Source of the DNA: Coccinella septempunctata
Taxonomy: Eukaryota > Arthropoda > Insecta > Coleoptera > Coccinellidae
Assembly: GCF_907165205.1 (NCBI RefSeq)
Contig: NC_058191.1
Coordinates: 19,408,501 to 19,472,500 of the forward strand
DNA length: 64,000 nucleotides
Direction: 5' to 3'
Positions 1 through 11,329 of the stretch are shown piece after piece. A program made the translations under genes and the position numbers. Under the pieces are notes generated by a model that did no database searches, was not told where the DNA came from, and saw nothing but the letters and a program-made list of their open reading frames with translations. How positions within the stretch are numbered: position 1 is the first letter of the stretch; the number at the start of each line of letters is the position of its first letter.

Positions 1-996
1 AAATGCGCCTCCTACAAAGCGCGCGCGCAAAGAAAGGCACCGGAAGTGCCTAAGAAGGATAAAATCCCACCCATAACGATGATGGGCACCTCAGATTGGG
101 TAGAGATATCCAAAGCTCTCTACACAAAAAAGATAAACTACAACCGCGCAACTGTAGTTAAAGACGGTATACAAATCATCGCGTCAACCGTAGATGATCT
201 TAGAAAATCACAAAGTTCTTCGAGCAGCATGGTAAAGAATTTTTCACCTACCAAATGGAAGAGAAGAAGAAGATATATGCCGTCATCAGGCATTTACCAA
301 TCGAAGCTGATCTTGCGTTGATTGAGGACGACCTGATATTCCAGGGAAAATCAGACGCTGAGGTGTCCAGAATGACATCGAACAAGACGAAGAAGCCCAT
401 ACCTCTCTACCTGGTTACAACCCAGAAAAAGGAAATCTTCGAAGTGAAGTGACTGTATTGTGGTTGAACACAAAAAGAGGCCTGAAAGTCCAAGCCAGTG
501 CTTCAGGTGCCGAAGGTACGGACATGCACAAAACAAAAGCTCCTTTCCGTGGAGATGCGTGAAGTGCTCAGGAAGCAATAGCAGCAATGACTGCATACTC
601 ACCAGAAAATATGAAGAGAGAAATGCTACATGCGTCTTATGTGGAGAAGAGGGCCATCCAGCTAGCTACAAAGGATGTAGCGAGTTCAAGCTGGTGACCA
701 GAAAGAAGAATTCCCGAAAACCAGCTGAACAGAAGAAGAAGTAACAGAAACAAAAACTATTGATCGAAAAATTCAGGAAGTAGCGAAGACCAAACCTCCA
801 GAACAGGAAAAGAAGAGAAAGACTCCAAAACCCGTTCAGAAAAAAGAAGAACAGAAGAAGCTTCCAATGAAACAGGCTGTGAACAGTCAACAGGAAAAGA
901 AAAAGATATCTGAATCAGCATAGACAACAAGATAATGTTGAAAATCGAAAGGGAAATGGAGAAAAAACTCCAAGCATTATTTAGTAAACTGAATTA
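1..996 (+). pseudogene. Jockey-like non-LTR element ORF1 (gag-like), copy A, broken
   Basis: RNA-binding gag-like ORF1 of a Jockey-like retrotransposon, cut by the window edge and read in several frames (46-321, 255-452, 460-744, then decayed). It is recognised by its zinc knuckles at about 496-700 and by close similarity to the copy on the minus strand at 49,940-51,174. The first knuckle has Ser where the fourth Cys ligand should be (NKSSF against NKCSF in the other copy) and the second has Asn in place of His; the third (CVLCGEEGH...C) keeps its ligands. The stop codon TAA at 995-997 overlaps the ATG of the next ORF. The frameshifts and lost ligands mark it as dead. Confidence 0.85.
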
Positions 997-1795
997 ATGG
1001 ACCTTACGGACATTAGGAAGAAATCCCTCAAGATAATCTCGTGGAACATAAACGGAATCAACACTCGGAAAGCCGAGATAGAAGAAATAATATCAGAGAG
1101 ACAACCTGATATTAAAGCCCTACAGAAAACAAGAATAAACCGGAACAGACGACTGAATTATGAAAGGTATAGATGTGACAGAATTACAAACACCGGAGGA
1201 GGAGTAGCAATATTGGTGAGAACAGGTCTAAAACACTACTTCAAAAGTAGATCCGACGAAACACAAGGAGAAACAGAAACAGTGACGATTGTTGCCGAAT
1301 TAAATCGTCAAAGAAATTACCGCGGAATATAAGCCGAAAATCTGCATCGGAGATTTCAACTGTAAATCCCCAATATGGAACAGCAGAGCAGAGAATAGAA
1401 ATGGCAAAAAACTCAAGGATTTCGCCGAAAAACAAAATGCCATAGTGATTGGACCAGATTTACCGACATATCTTGCTTTTGGTATAGGAATACCAGATGT
1501 AATAGATATCGCGATATTGAAACATATAACTCGAGAATTCTCGATTGAAACTTTGGAAGATGGAACCTCAAACCACAATCCCGTGGAATTGACAATTGGA
1601 GAAGAACCAAGAGAAAAACAGATGAAAATAAGAGAATATTCCAATTGGGCTAAATACAGCCATTTAATACAATCGGAATTAACAGAAATTCCAACAATAA
1701 GCACTCCAGAGGATCTGGAATGTGCGGTTGATAAACTGGATGAAATTATATTGATAGCTTACGAAAAAAGCACGAGAAGAGTGAAGAGACCATAG
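997..1795 (+). pseudogene. Jockey-like ORF2, APE endonuclease part only, copy A
   Basis: Start of ORF2, encoding an apurinic-type (APE) endonuclease that would nick target DNA for target-primed reverse transcription. Visible motifs: ISWNINGINT near the N-terminus, the remains of LQ-TRI, CIGDFNCKS, and NHNPVEL near the end. Compared with the copy at 45,650-46,681 (-) it has an internal deletion at about 1,318-1,330 that removes the AYKRPPSN segment and shifts the frame. Homology stops abruptly at about 1,795, so the reverse transcriptase part is missing here. ORF2 begins at the ATG that overlaps the ORF1 stop (TAATG). Non-functional. Confidence 0.85.
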
Positions 1796-3112
1796 ACTTA
1801 TTACCCCGAGGAGACGGAACATCACCTCACAAATATCGGGTTTGTTGTGATTCCAACACTGAGGTTCCACACAACGAGTGCGACAAAGATAAAACATCGG
1901 ACCTCCTTGTCGCGCCACTTCTATCGGCAACGCCGCAAAGAAAACTTACGTCATCCGTTTCAGACTGACCATGGGCGTGCGGTATTTTATTCATTACCTA
2001 TCCAAAGCGGTAACGTTCCATGAAAGACTAGCTCAAACCAGCGGGTTAATGTTTATAATCGATAAATATCTTTCGATGAATTGCTCACATAACGAAATTT
2101 TCGACAAAAAATATTTATTGGTTCAAGTTTCTAGTTTCATCAAATTTTCGTAAGAAAACATAGTTGAAAATTCCAAATAACATTGAATATACCGCTCTAC
2201 ATCTCTAGAGCAAAACCGATGACACGATCCTTAGTACCTTTTTTTTTTTGAGTAATTACCAAAAAATTGTATTTCGACTATTTCGAGAAGTTCTCAGAAC
2301 TTTTTTGTCTTTGAAGTCACAGATCCAAACTTAAACCTTCTATAGACACTTTAATACTGACAAACGATTTTTTTCTAATTCAAAAATAAAAAATTCCATG
2401 ATAGTTTGCATCTGAAAAAACATAAGTTTGTATAATAATGCGAAATGTATAACAGGAAAAAATTCTTTGAGCAGGTAAGTGGATTCTACGTAAAAAATTG
2501 CCTGTAGAAGGAAGTTTCAGATCTGTAACTTCAAAGACAAAAAAAAGTTATGAGAACTTTTCGAAATCATCAAAATCTCATTTTTTGCTTATAACTCGGG
2601 AACAAAGGATTGTAGTAAGCTATTGTCTCCATACTTTGTTTTTCTGAAATGTGTCTTTGTTTTAACTTTAGCTATTCTAGTTTCTTCATTGGAATTTGGG
2701 ATACCCTGTACAATAATTTGCAATTGTACAAATTATCGTTAGAATTGAAAACAAATATTATCATATTTTCGATGAATCGCTAATTGCAGTGGAGTCTAGA
2801 AGAGAATATTTTAGTTAATCAGTGAAGAGGAAATGTTATTTGAGAATATTTTGCATTTTCCTTCCATACACATGCATGTATGGTTTTCAACTGTGTAAAA
2901 AATTTTAACACTTAAAAATTGAGAATAATGATACTTGTCGAAAAGAAAATTGGGTGAATTTAAATCTGGTTTCACTATTCACTATCTAGAAAGATGTTTT
3001 CAATAATTGACTATTATGATATCTTAGTGTTTTCTATCTACTTGGTTTTAAGAAGAAATTCTGATGTACTAAAAAAAGTTTATTACATGATCTGGGCCTT
3101 TTCAGGTGATAA
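1796..3112. other. Non-coding AT-rich interval between two retrotransposon fragments
   Basis: No gene is supported here; the short ORFs look random. The interval holds a foldback repeat (listed separately) and, at about 2,695-2,715, a sequence of the type CCCTGTACAA that often forms the terminus of insect MITEs. The junction with copy A at 1,795 is sharp. Confidence 0.5.
2280..2566. repeat. Foldback repeat, arms of about 50 bp
   Basis: The segment 2,280-2,330 is repeated in inverted orientation at 2,515-2,566 with few mismatches (shared core TTTGTCTTTGAAGT). The arms are separated by about 185 bp of AT-rich DNA with no ORF. Structure fits a small non-autonomous foldback or MITE-type element; the family is unknown. 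Confidence 0.55.
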
Positions 3113-4884
3113 ATGACTTTAGCCTTGCGGCTTTCACACTCCTCTCCAGAGGAAAATTCACTTATCCCAGATATCTCAGATATCAAAAGGATTAAGCTCT
3201 GTTGGAGCCCTTTCCAGGTTTTCGGGCTCGTGGTGGTGGTCGGGTCCGGGTCGCTCCTCGCCTCCCAGCTGTAGGTTGGATTCCTGCTCCACCCGCACTT
3301 CCTGTCGGAGCAGACGGTGTTCCTCTGCATTCCCCATGTACTTGCGTACAGTTCTCGCCGTTCCGAGCAGTACCGCCTTCTGCATGACTCTATAGATATT
3401 TTCGTCCAACTGAAGTTTCCTCAAGTTCTCTAGTAGTTTCTTCGGTATCAGGCCTGTAGATGAAATGACAATAGGGATGGTCTTGATATCTTTCAGCTTC
3501 CACTGTCGTCTGGTCTGTTCCTCGAGATCTCTGTATTTTGAAATTTTTTCAGTGTGCCTATCTAGAAGATTGGTATTATTTGGAATTGCCACGTCGATGA
3601 ATAGTGCTCTGTCCTCATCCTTATTGAGCAATATGAGGTCTGGTCTATTGTGGGTTATTTTTCGGTCTGTGAGAACCGTGCGATCTCAGTAGAGCTTGTG
3701 ATGTTCGTTTTCCAGTACAGCATCCGGATGGTAATTGTAATAAGGAACCTTTTTCGAAGTTAGAAGTTGGTGTTTTAGTGCCAATTCTTGGTGAAGAATC
3801 TTAGCAACAGCATCATGTCTATTTTTGTACTCCGTGCCCGCGAACTTCTGACATCCCCCGGTGATGTGCTGGATAGTTTCATGTGTCGCACAGCCATAAC
3901 GACAGCTATCGTCCGCCACTGAGGCATCCTTGGCGATGTACTTCATGTAATTTCTTGTTGGAATCACCTGATCCTGGATGGCGAGCATGAAGCCCTCTGT
4001 CTCAGGAAACAACCTTCCGGAAGTGAACCAGTAGTTCGACGCAGATATGTCGACGTAATCATGGTTGACCTCGTTCTGGTGCCTCCCATGCAAAGGTTTG
4101 CCAATCAGTTTTTGCATTTTACTTTCTGAAGAGTGTTCGACGGTTTCTAAGTGATCCTGTTGTAGCTTTAATGGTGTAGAACTATCAGCAGCACAAACTA
4201 CTCGATGGAGTTCTGACGAAGTTGCCTTGCTCAAGAAATATTTTCGAAGTCCTTCAATTTCCTGGGACATACGGTTGGACAAATCAACAATTCCTCTACC
4301 CCCAAGATGTCGTGGCAGCTCTGTCCGTTCTATTGAGCTTTTGGGGTGATGTTTATTGTGTTTAGTCAGCATCGTCCTTATTTTTCTCTGTAAAGCTGCT
4401 AAATCGGTGGTCGTCCAAGAGATAATACCAAATGAATAGCTCAGCGCCGAGCAAGCATAGGTGTTAATCGCTTTTATCAGATTCTTGCTGTTAAGACCAG
4501 TTCTCATTATCCTCCTCAATCTTCGGGTGAACTCCTCCGTTAATTCTTTCTTCATCTGGGTCTGATTGATTTTTCTTGCCTGTTTTATGCCTAGATACTT
4601 GTATGTGTCTCCTTCCTTTAATGCTTCAATTTCAGCACCTTCCTTGAGTTTGAACGTACCATCTTCCATTTTCCCTCTCGTTATGTTAAGCAGTCGGCAT
4701 TTTTCTAGTCCAAATTTCATTTTGATGTCTTCCGAGAATCCTTCCACCATTTTCAGCATCAGTTGCATTTGTTTTTTGGTAGATGCGAAGAGTTTCAAGT
4801 CGTCCATGTAAAGGAGATGATTCAGTTTCATCATAGTTCTACTGCCGCTCTTGATGGAAAATCCGTAGTCCGTAGAATTAATGA
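3113..4884 (-). pseudogene. R4/Dong-clade retrotransposon, 5'-truncated copy C
   Basis: C-terminal part of an R2-superfamily (R4/Dong clade) single-ORF retrotransposon. From 4,884 downward it matches the near-intact copy at 55,824-59,877 and carries the RT catalytic box YMDD, the thumb region, the CCHC-type cluster CRYGC...H...C and the restriction-like endonuclease motif (RPDLILL, then FIDVAIP). It is broken by a single nonsense change, Trp TGG to TGA, at 3,686-3,688; the frame continues below it from 3,685 to about 3,176. Homology to copy A begins at about 4,880, so it is 5'-truncated. The 3' UTR ends near 3,113, close to a GTAATAAAC sequence. Confidence 0.9.
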
Positions 4885-5267
4885 AACTCTCTACAGAGGT
4901 AGACATGCATTAGGGTATCATATTTTGAAAAACTCAGGGTGGTCCCAAAGTCACTAACAAAGTTACATTCAGTTACTTATACAGCTTCATGGAACAGCCT
5001 GTATAACGAAACTTAACGTAATGGGCGGTGTTTGGACATCTGTGATATCTTGTTATTCAGAACCCAAGGCATCATGATGAAATTCCGAAAATTAGAAGAA
5101 TTATCATCAAAATTTAAAGATTCATTTTTCCGTAGCGGCAATTTTGGAACGCCCTATAGAACAAACCGGATGTTAGACCTTCGTGAAAATCTGATATATT
5201 GTTCTTAAGGTTGATATAAATATAATATGTAAAAATGGGGAAAATTCACTGGACCCGCTTTTCCTAA
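4885..5267. other. Non-coding interval
   Basis: AT-rich, no supported gene. It contains two short pieces of the kind seen at MITE ends (AACAGCCTGTATAACG near 4,993 and CGCCCTATAGAAC near 5,152). Nothing else is recognisable. Confidence 0.4.
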
Positions 5268-5614
5268 CTAAGTGTGCGGTGTCCTTTCTGTCCGGTCCAT
5301 TCAATTTGTTGCCTGATAGACATTTCATCCATCACTAAATTGCACATAATCGATGTTGAAGATTGTGATCGTCTCAACTTCAAAGCAACAAGGGATTCTT
5401 TGGTAAATCCAGGACTTCCATCAACCGATCTATACTATTTGGATATTGTTCCCAAATGAGGCAAACTATCATTGAACATTTTCCTAACATATGCCTTTGG
5501 GGAATAAAAAGCCAGAGTTAATGCAAATGATCGGATACAAGGATCATACTTTTGTCTAGCTGCACCTCCCAACATTCCTTTAAACAGAGTTCCAGCTGTT
5601 TTTGGTATTGATGC
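5268..5614 (-). pseudogene. P-element/THAP9-like transposase, exon with start of the catalytic core
   Basis: Exon of a P-element or THAP9-type transposase. Read from 5,614 it gives SFALTLAFYSPKAYVRK, DSLPHLGTISK, a stop (TAG, 5,435-5,437) where the family has Trp, then SVDGSPGFTKE and LVMDEMSIRQQIEW, which contains the first acidic catalytic residue of the RNase H-like fold. A splice acceptor (TTTCAG on the minus strand, 5,615-5,620) joins it in phase 0 to the exon at 5,903-6,131. The reading ends at a stop at 5,268-5,270 after GQKGHRTL. The nonsense codon suggests a decayed transposon or decayed host THAP gene. Confidence 0.75.
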
Positions 5615-5902
5615 CTGAAACGAATACAATATTACAAGTAGGTAAATATGATGTATGATTCAAGAAATTTGATCAATGAGTACATAGTTACTGTGAGTGA
5701 TAACATAACTTTTATACATTACCAGGTAAGCAAATTGATCAAATGAAAACATAGTTAATGTATGTGATAGATATCATAATTTTTACACATGACCAGGTAT
5801 GAAAATTGATTAAAAAAGTATTTTATATAAATAATATACAAGTATATTTAAAACCCCATACTTCAACTTTTCTTTCTAAAATGGAATTTGAATTAAACTT
5901 AC

Positions 5903-6131
5903 CAGTATTTTGTGTTGCGATCCTTCTGACAAGCGGTATTTATCATTTAATAATGATACCAAGCTCTTCAGGGATGAAATTCGCAGCTTTTGTCGACGAA
6001 CTTTTGTTTGCAATGACCGAATTTTGGTTCTTTGTTTTGATATAGTTTTTCTTACTTTGTGAATACTTTGTCTTCTCTTTTCTGGTGTGGAGAAGTCACT
6101 ACTCGACAAGTCTCCAACATAATTTCTTTTT
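5903..6131 (-). pseudogene. P-element/THAP9-like transposase, coiled-coil exon
   Basis: Upstream exon of the same transposase. It encodes RNYVGDLSSSDFSTPEKRR followed by a basic heptad-rich segment (VRKTISKQRTKIRSLQTKV and SLKSLVSLLNDK), the leucine-zipper-like dimerisation region that follows the THAP finger in this family. Both splice sites are good: acceptor TTCATTCCAG ends at 6,132 and donor GTAAGT lies at 5,897-5,902 (minus strand). Intact frame inside the exon. The THAP zinc finger should lie further upstream (above 6,132), but a CR1-like insertion occupies 6,270-8,020 and I could not find the finger. Confidence 0.75.
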
Positions 6132-6269
6132 CTGGAATGAATGAAATGTGATAAACTTTCATATTCAATCATTATAGAAATATTGAAATCGATCACTTTC
6201 TTGATGATTTAGTATCTCATAACGAAAAAAATTTCCATACATACCTCTTTCTTTAAAAAAATTAAATAT

Positions 6270-8020
6270 CCAACAACAAAAACCGAGTTCTGTTATTGCT
6301 AATGATTATAATGAATTTCTCAAAGATATTGCATCCAAATTAAAGTCAGTGACACAGAATATGGTAACAGGGTATAATATTTCAAAAAACGATAAATCAA
6401 TTTTCATTAGATCTGTTGACGCAGAGGAGATTTTGAATGTTATAGGTGGCCTCAAGGGTAGTATGAGTTGTGGTTTTGATGAAATTCCATCTAAAATTCT
6501 GAAAAATTTCCAGATTCATTGAAACTAGCTGTAGTGAAACCAGTGTTCAAAGAGGGTGATCCATCAGAGTTGAAAAATTTTAGACCAATTTTGTCTACAT
6601 TTTCTAAGGTTTTCGAAACAGTTATGTGTAACCGTGTTAGATCGTTTCTAAATGACTGCAATATATTTAATAAATTTCAACACGGTTACCAAAAAGGAAT
6701 GTCAACGCAGACAGCAATTTATAAATTCATAAATATGATTTTACAGGGATTGGAGGAAAAAAAATTGTTCTGGGTATTTTTCTGGATCTGTCCATGGCAT
6801 TCGACAGCGTAAATCATAATCTGCTTCATGAAAAGCTTGAAGCATATGGTATTCGCGGTCCGGCATTACAATGGTTTATATCATACTTGTCGGATCGAAA
6901 ACGTAAGGTAATGGTTGATATTGGAGGACAAGTAGGTTTTTCTGATGTAAGTGTGGTGGATATGGGTATACCTCAGGGCAGTATCGTAGGGCCATTTTTA
7001 TTTCTGATATATTTAAATGATATAGACGAAATAATCGGTGAGTTTTTTGACCTGGTTGCATATGTAGATGATACTAAAGTTGTCATAACGGCTAATGACT
7101 TGTCAAATTTAACAGCAATCATGGAAATAGCACTATACAAAATAAATAATTGGTTCTAGAAAAATAATTTGATTTTAAATGAAGACAAGACAAAATGTGT
7201 GATTTTCACCACAGTAAGACCAAATTTCGATATTCCGATAGAAATCAATGTGGGTGATCGAATTTTTCCTTGTATTAAAGAAGCAAAGATACTAGGGTGC
7301 ATCTTAGATAGCACCTTATCATTCGAGTCTCATATAGATAGTTTAGTTGGCAGGCTCAGCTCAGTCACATATTCCTTAAGAGTGATTAGGAATCATGTGA
7401 ATGCCAATATATTGAAAATTGTATATCACGCCAACTTTGAGTCCTTAATAAGGTACGGAATTTTATTCTATGGGGGAAGTGACCAAATACAAAGGGTGTT
7501 CATTTGTCAAAAATGTGCTCTTAGAATTATTTTAGCTATGAATTATCGGGAATCTTGTAGGGGGAAGTTTAGGAGTTTCGGGATTCTGACGGTTGTGGCT
7601 ATATATATTCAGGAAGTACTGTTGTTTTTCTTCAAAAATAAAAATATGTTCAATAATTTCAAACAAGAAAATACATATCCGAAGAGATCTTTATTTTATA
7701 ACTATCCAATACACAGACTCACAATTTCAGAAAAGGGACCGTTAAACAGATGTATCAAGTTTTATAACAAACTTCCAAATAAGATAAAAAATATTACTTC
7801 TTTGAAAGAGTTCAAAAGATGTGTATATAAATGGTTACTTGATTTAGAACCTTATAATTTGGGCGATTTTTTGAATTCATGATATGTTACATTATTGGAA
7901 ATCGATTGTTTTGGTTAATTATTTTTTACACTGTTTTGTTTAAGCCTCATTATTATGTAGTTATTATGTAATTGAGAGTTTCTTCCAAATAAAGATGTAT
8001 TATTATTATTATCATTATTC
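6270..8020 (+). pseudogene. CR1-like non-LTR element, reverse transcriptase fragment
   Basis: Reverse transcriptase of an APE-type non-LTR element of the CR1/Jockey superfamily, 5'-truncated and broken into frames 6,280-6,510, 6,519-6,812, 6,794-7,159 and 7,169-7,882. Motifs in order: LKNFRPILSTFSKVFE, QHGYQKGMSTQTAI, DLSMAFDSVNHNLL (motif A, across a frameshift near 6,790), GIPQGSIVGPFLF (motif B), AYVDDTKVV (motif C), then the C-terminal KKALRII-type domain ending WLLDLEP. The 3' UTR ends with an AATAAA signal and a short (ATT)n tail at about 7,998-8,020. It lies inside the region that would hold upstream exons of the THAP9-like gene. Confidence 0.85.
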
Positions 8021-8473
8021 CTAAGAACATTCTGAGCAGTTAGTTCAACAAATTACTTACTTCAACCTCTGAAGCTGTAAGTGTTGCCGAAGATGAAAAA
8101 CTACTGACATTGCAGGAGGCTTCAAGTTTCCTAAAAGTTTAGCATTAATAAAAAGTTGAATAAAATCTATAGGTTTTCATTGACTCCTTTGTCTTTACGT
8201 GTTGTTTGTTTCTCTTTTATAATATATATCATATGCGTGGATTGACTCAGGACTGAAAATTTACGTGAAGTATGAATCTAGGGCGACAATTTCCGTATGA
8301 TAATGTTGTTTTTTTTTGTAATTCTTTTATTTTGATAATATGAATGACTATGATTCGGAGAATATTCTCAGAAAACGAATTTGTAAAAATTGGGAGCTAA
8401 TTCTTTATTGCCAGTTTATATTTTGCTTGTTTTTATGAAGGTTTTGTGGGGAGAGTAAGGGGTAATATACTGT

Positions 8474-9590
8474 TTGCTAGATCAGGGGAGTTTATATAAA
8501 TACTGGAGCTCGTGTGACTCTCTGAGCATATCTTTGCTTTCGGTATACTACCAAAATTGCAGAGGACTGAACACTAAAGTTAATGAGTTCTTCAGATGTT
8601 GTTCCATTGATGATTATGACATTGTTATTGCAGTAGAGACGTGGTTGCAGGATGGGGTTTTAGACGGAGAGTTGGTTGATGATGAAATGTTCAGTTTAGT
8701 AAGAGCCAACAGGGTTTGATGGCGGTAAGGAAAAGTTATGAAATTTTGAATGTGGTTCAACATAGTACTTGTTTTGAAGCTATTATAGTTGAGATTAGGA
8801 TAAAAGGACATAAAATTATATTATGTGGTTTATACATTCCATCAGGAAGCACAAGTAATACGTATGAGTCTGCATTCGGGTTTTTACAAAGTAATATTCG
8901 AGATATGAGTAGAGCATATATTTTTGGAGATTTCAATATAAGTCAGATTACCGGTGTTAACTACAATTCCAATTGCTCTAATGAAATACTAAATAAATTC
9001 AATGATTTTATAGATTTCAACGACCTTGAACTTTTCAATGATATCAAAAACTTACAGGGGAGAACTGGACTAGATTTAATTATTGGCCCAAATACTATTC
9101 TGATAAATTGTGTTGTGGGTAGAGATGACAATACATTTGTGCCGGAAGATATGTACCATCCCGCTTTAAATATCAGTTTAAAAGTGAATTTAAATAAATC
9201 AGATAAAAGTAGTTCTAGAGTATATACATATAATTATAAATGAGCTGATTTTCTAACTAAGACTCGGAAAATACGAGATAATGACTGGACTAATGTTTTG
9301 AACGAAAAATGCGATGTGAATTTAGCTCTATCTGAATTTTATAAGGTATGACAGAATATTTTGGATGAATGTGTACCTAAATATTTAATTTATGAGGGAA
9401 ATTGAGGTTTTCCTATTTGGTTCACGAAATAAATTAAGTCACTTGTCAAAGAAAAGAATAAATACAGAAAGCTTCGATTTAAGTGTACTACATATGATGA
9501 AAAATTTAAGTTGGCTAGAAAAAATTTGAAAAAGTGTATCAGATTCGAAGAAAAAAAATACATAAGGGAATTGGAAAATAACATGCGGTA
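8474..9590 (+). pseudogene. CR1-like non-LTR element, endonuclease and linker fragment
   Basis: Endonuclease of a related element: LLSVYYQNCRGLNTKVNEFF, IVIAVETWLQD, then after a frameshift near 8,715 ILCGLYIPSG, YIFGDFNISQ and EDMYHPALNI. These are the APE motifs (N, E, D-N, H). From 9,243 to 9,590 the linker to the RT is still readable but carries several in-frame stops, and homology ends at the inverted repeat 9,577-9,681. It may belong to the same family as 6,270-8,020; if so the two pieces are in RT-then-EN order and come from separate copies. Confidence 0.8.
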
Positions 9591-9681
9591 ACACTTGATC
9601 GATAGAAATCTCCAAAAAGAGATATGTACGTTTTTGGACTTTTTGGAGATTTTTATCGATCAAGTGTTACCGCATGTTATT
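9577..9681. repeat. 43-bp near-perfect inverted repeat with 19-bp spacer
   Basis: 9,577-9,619 and 9,639-9,681 are reverse complements with one mismatch; the spacer is 9,620-9,638. It sits exactly where the CR1-like linker coding sequence ends, and the right arm is a copy of that coding sequence in reverse. This looks like a snap-back (template-switch) rearrangement. Confidence 0.85.
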
Positions 9682-10560
9682 GGAAATACTGCAAAGTATA
9701 TCGAAGATAATTCAGATTGAGTTTCAGCAAGATTGAGCTCCTGCGCAATACGCTTTGTTTGTTCGACATCTTGATTAAAGATTTCTATGTCAGTGGATTG
9801 GAGGAAGGAAGCCACATTCATGGTTGTTTTGAAGCTCAAAATGTCGATTTTTCACAAAAAAACACTACAAGTGCCATGAAAACACCACTTCATTTTCAAA
9901 TACTTAGTTAAGAATATTTCGAGAACTAATGCATAAAATGAAAAAACAATCACTGTGCTGAAATCAGTATAAAAATACCTTTCAAATGAGGTATCACTCA
10001 CCCCATCTTCCATATTCAAAAATTGGGGGTGAGGGTTGTAGTAGCAAGGGTTGAAGCGCTATGCGTCCGTAATCTACATCTTAAGTTGTCCCCCTCGAAA
10101 CAGAAATCGACCTGTTCGAGCATTTCTATCGAAAAAATTTATTTCGTCTGTAATCTCGTCTGTTTCGTTTTCAAATGGCCACCCTGTATATTTCTGGATA
10201 GTGACTGGAGTCAATCACAAAGAACATTTCGAAGATCACTGATAAATCATCTCATTGATTTCTCCTTATAACATGAGAGTTTTTTCTCTTTGATATTATT
10301 TCAATAGACCTTGTGTTCAGTCCCCGGCAGCGGGTAATTATCTGTTTGTATCTGTTTGTTGCGGCGTTTCATTTGAACTATTTTTTCATGGGTTAGGTAG
10401 TGTTCTCTATTTTATATTATGAGAAGTATAAAAATTATGTTATCCATGTAATGAGATATATATGGGTAAAAATAAATAAATAAATAAATAAACATGTACG
10501 GGAGATTTTTCTTCAGTACGTTTTGATGATGATAAATTTCAATTTCATATGGACTCACAT
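9682..10560. other. Non-coding interval upstream of the carboxypeptidase exon
   Basis: No supported gene. It includes a segment ending CCACCCTGTATA (about 10,180-10,195), typical of insect MITE termini, and a short (AAAT)n run at about 10,470-10,490. It probably is intron of the carboxypeptidase gene filled with mobile debris. Confidence 0.4.
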
Positions 10561-10628
10561 TACTCAACACAATGGGAAACTTTTTCCTATTTGTTGGAGA
10601 GAAACTGAATGTTTCTGAATTGTTTCAG

Positions 10629-10909
10629 AAAAAGCGTGCCATTGTACTCACCGCTAGGGTTCACCCCGGAGAGACTCCTTCTTCTTGGATGATGAAAGGC
10701 ATCATAGATTACTTGACCAGTGACTGTGTCGCAGCCAAAGAACTACGAGACAAGTTCATCTTCAAAATCGTGCCAATGCTGAATCCTGACGGAGTGATCG
10801 TAGGAAATAACAGATGTTCTTTATCAGGGAAAGATCTGAATAGGCAGTATAGGACAGTAATGAGAGAAGCATATCCTTCAATTTGGTATACAAAACTGAT
10901 GGTTAGAAG
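10629..10909 (+). CDS. Cytosolic carboxypeptidase (M14, CCP/Nna1 family), one internal exon
   Basis: Single intact 281-bp exon of a zinc metallocarboxypeptidase that, in this family, removes glutamates from tubulin tails in the cytosol. The translation has [19 protein letters not shown], with the HPGE zinc-binding His and Glu, and [17 protein letters not shown] followed by [18 protein letters not shown], both hallmarks of CCPs (NPDG, DLNRQY). The acceptor is TGTTTCAG ending at 10,628 (phase 0); the donor is AAG/GTGAGA after 10,909 (two bases of the last codon). No stop or frameshift. Neighbouring exons are not visible in the window. A Penelope-like element begins 48 bp downstream, in the intron. 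Which CCP paralogue it is cannot be told from one exon. Confidence 0.9.
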
Positions 10910-11329
10910 GTGAGATGTTTTCATATCACACACACCGAAAAAATATTCTTATGTCATTAGGAAAGGAAGAATATATTGGGAGTGTTGGACACTGTTTATT
11001 ATCTATTGTTCACTGCGTAACAATGCCGACGTTTCGAAACAAATCGTTTCTTTTTCAAGGCTGTAAATAAATACAAAAAGTATATTATAAGACACACAAT
11101 ATGACATAACATGAAAATAAATTACCTAGTTACGAGAACAATATTGTACGCTTTTTAAAAACGTTAGGATTTAACAAAGAAATCAAAATCTCTTGGAGAG
11201 CAGACATACAATCCCATCACTTTATCAGTTTCTATATTTATGATAATGACATCAACATAAGGTTACAAAATATTGATCAGGAATGGTCTTAACACTATTG
11301 ACGAGGCCAGCCATTACTTATTACTTATT

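Noticed and set aside
4566..4811. Plus-strand open frames across 3,200-4,960
   Set aside because: Antisense shadows of the Dong copy C coding strand.
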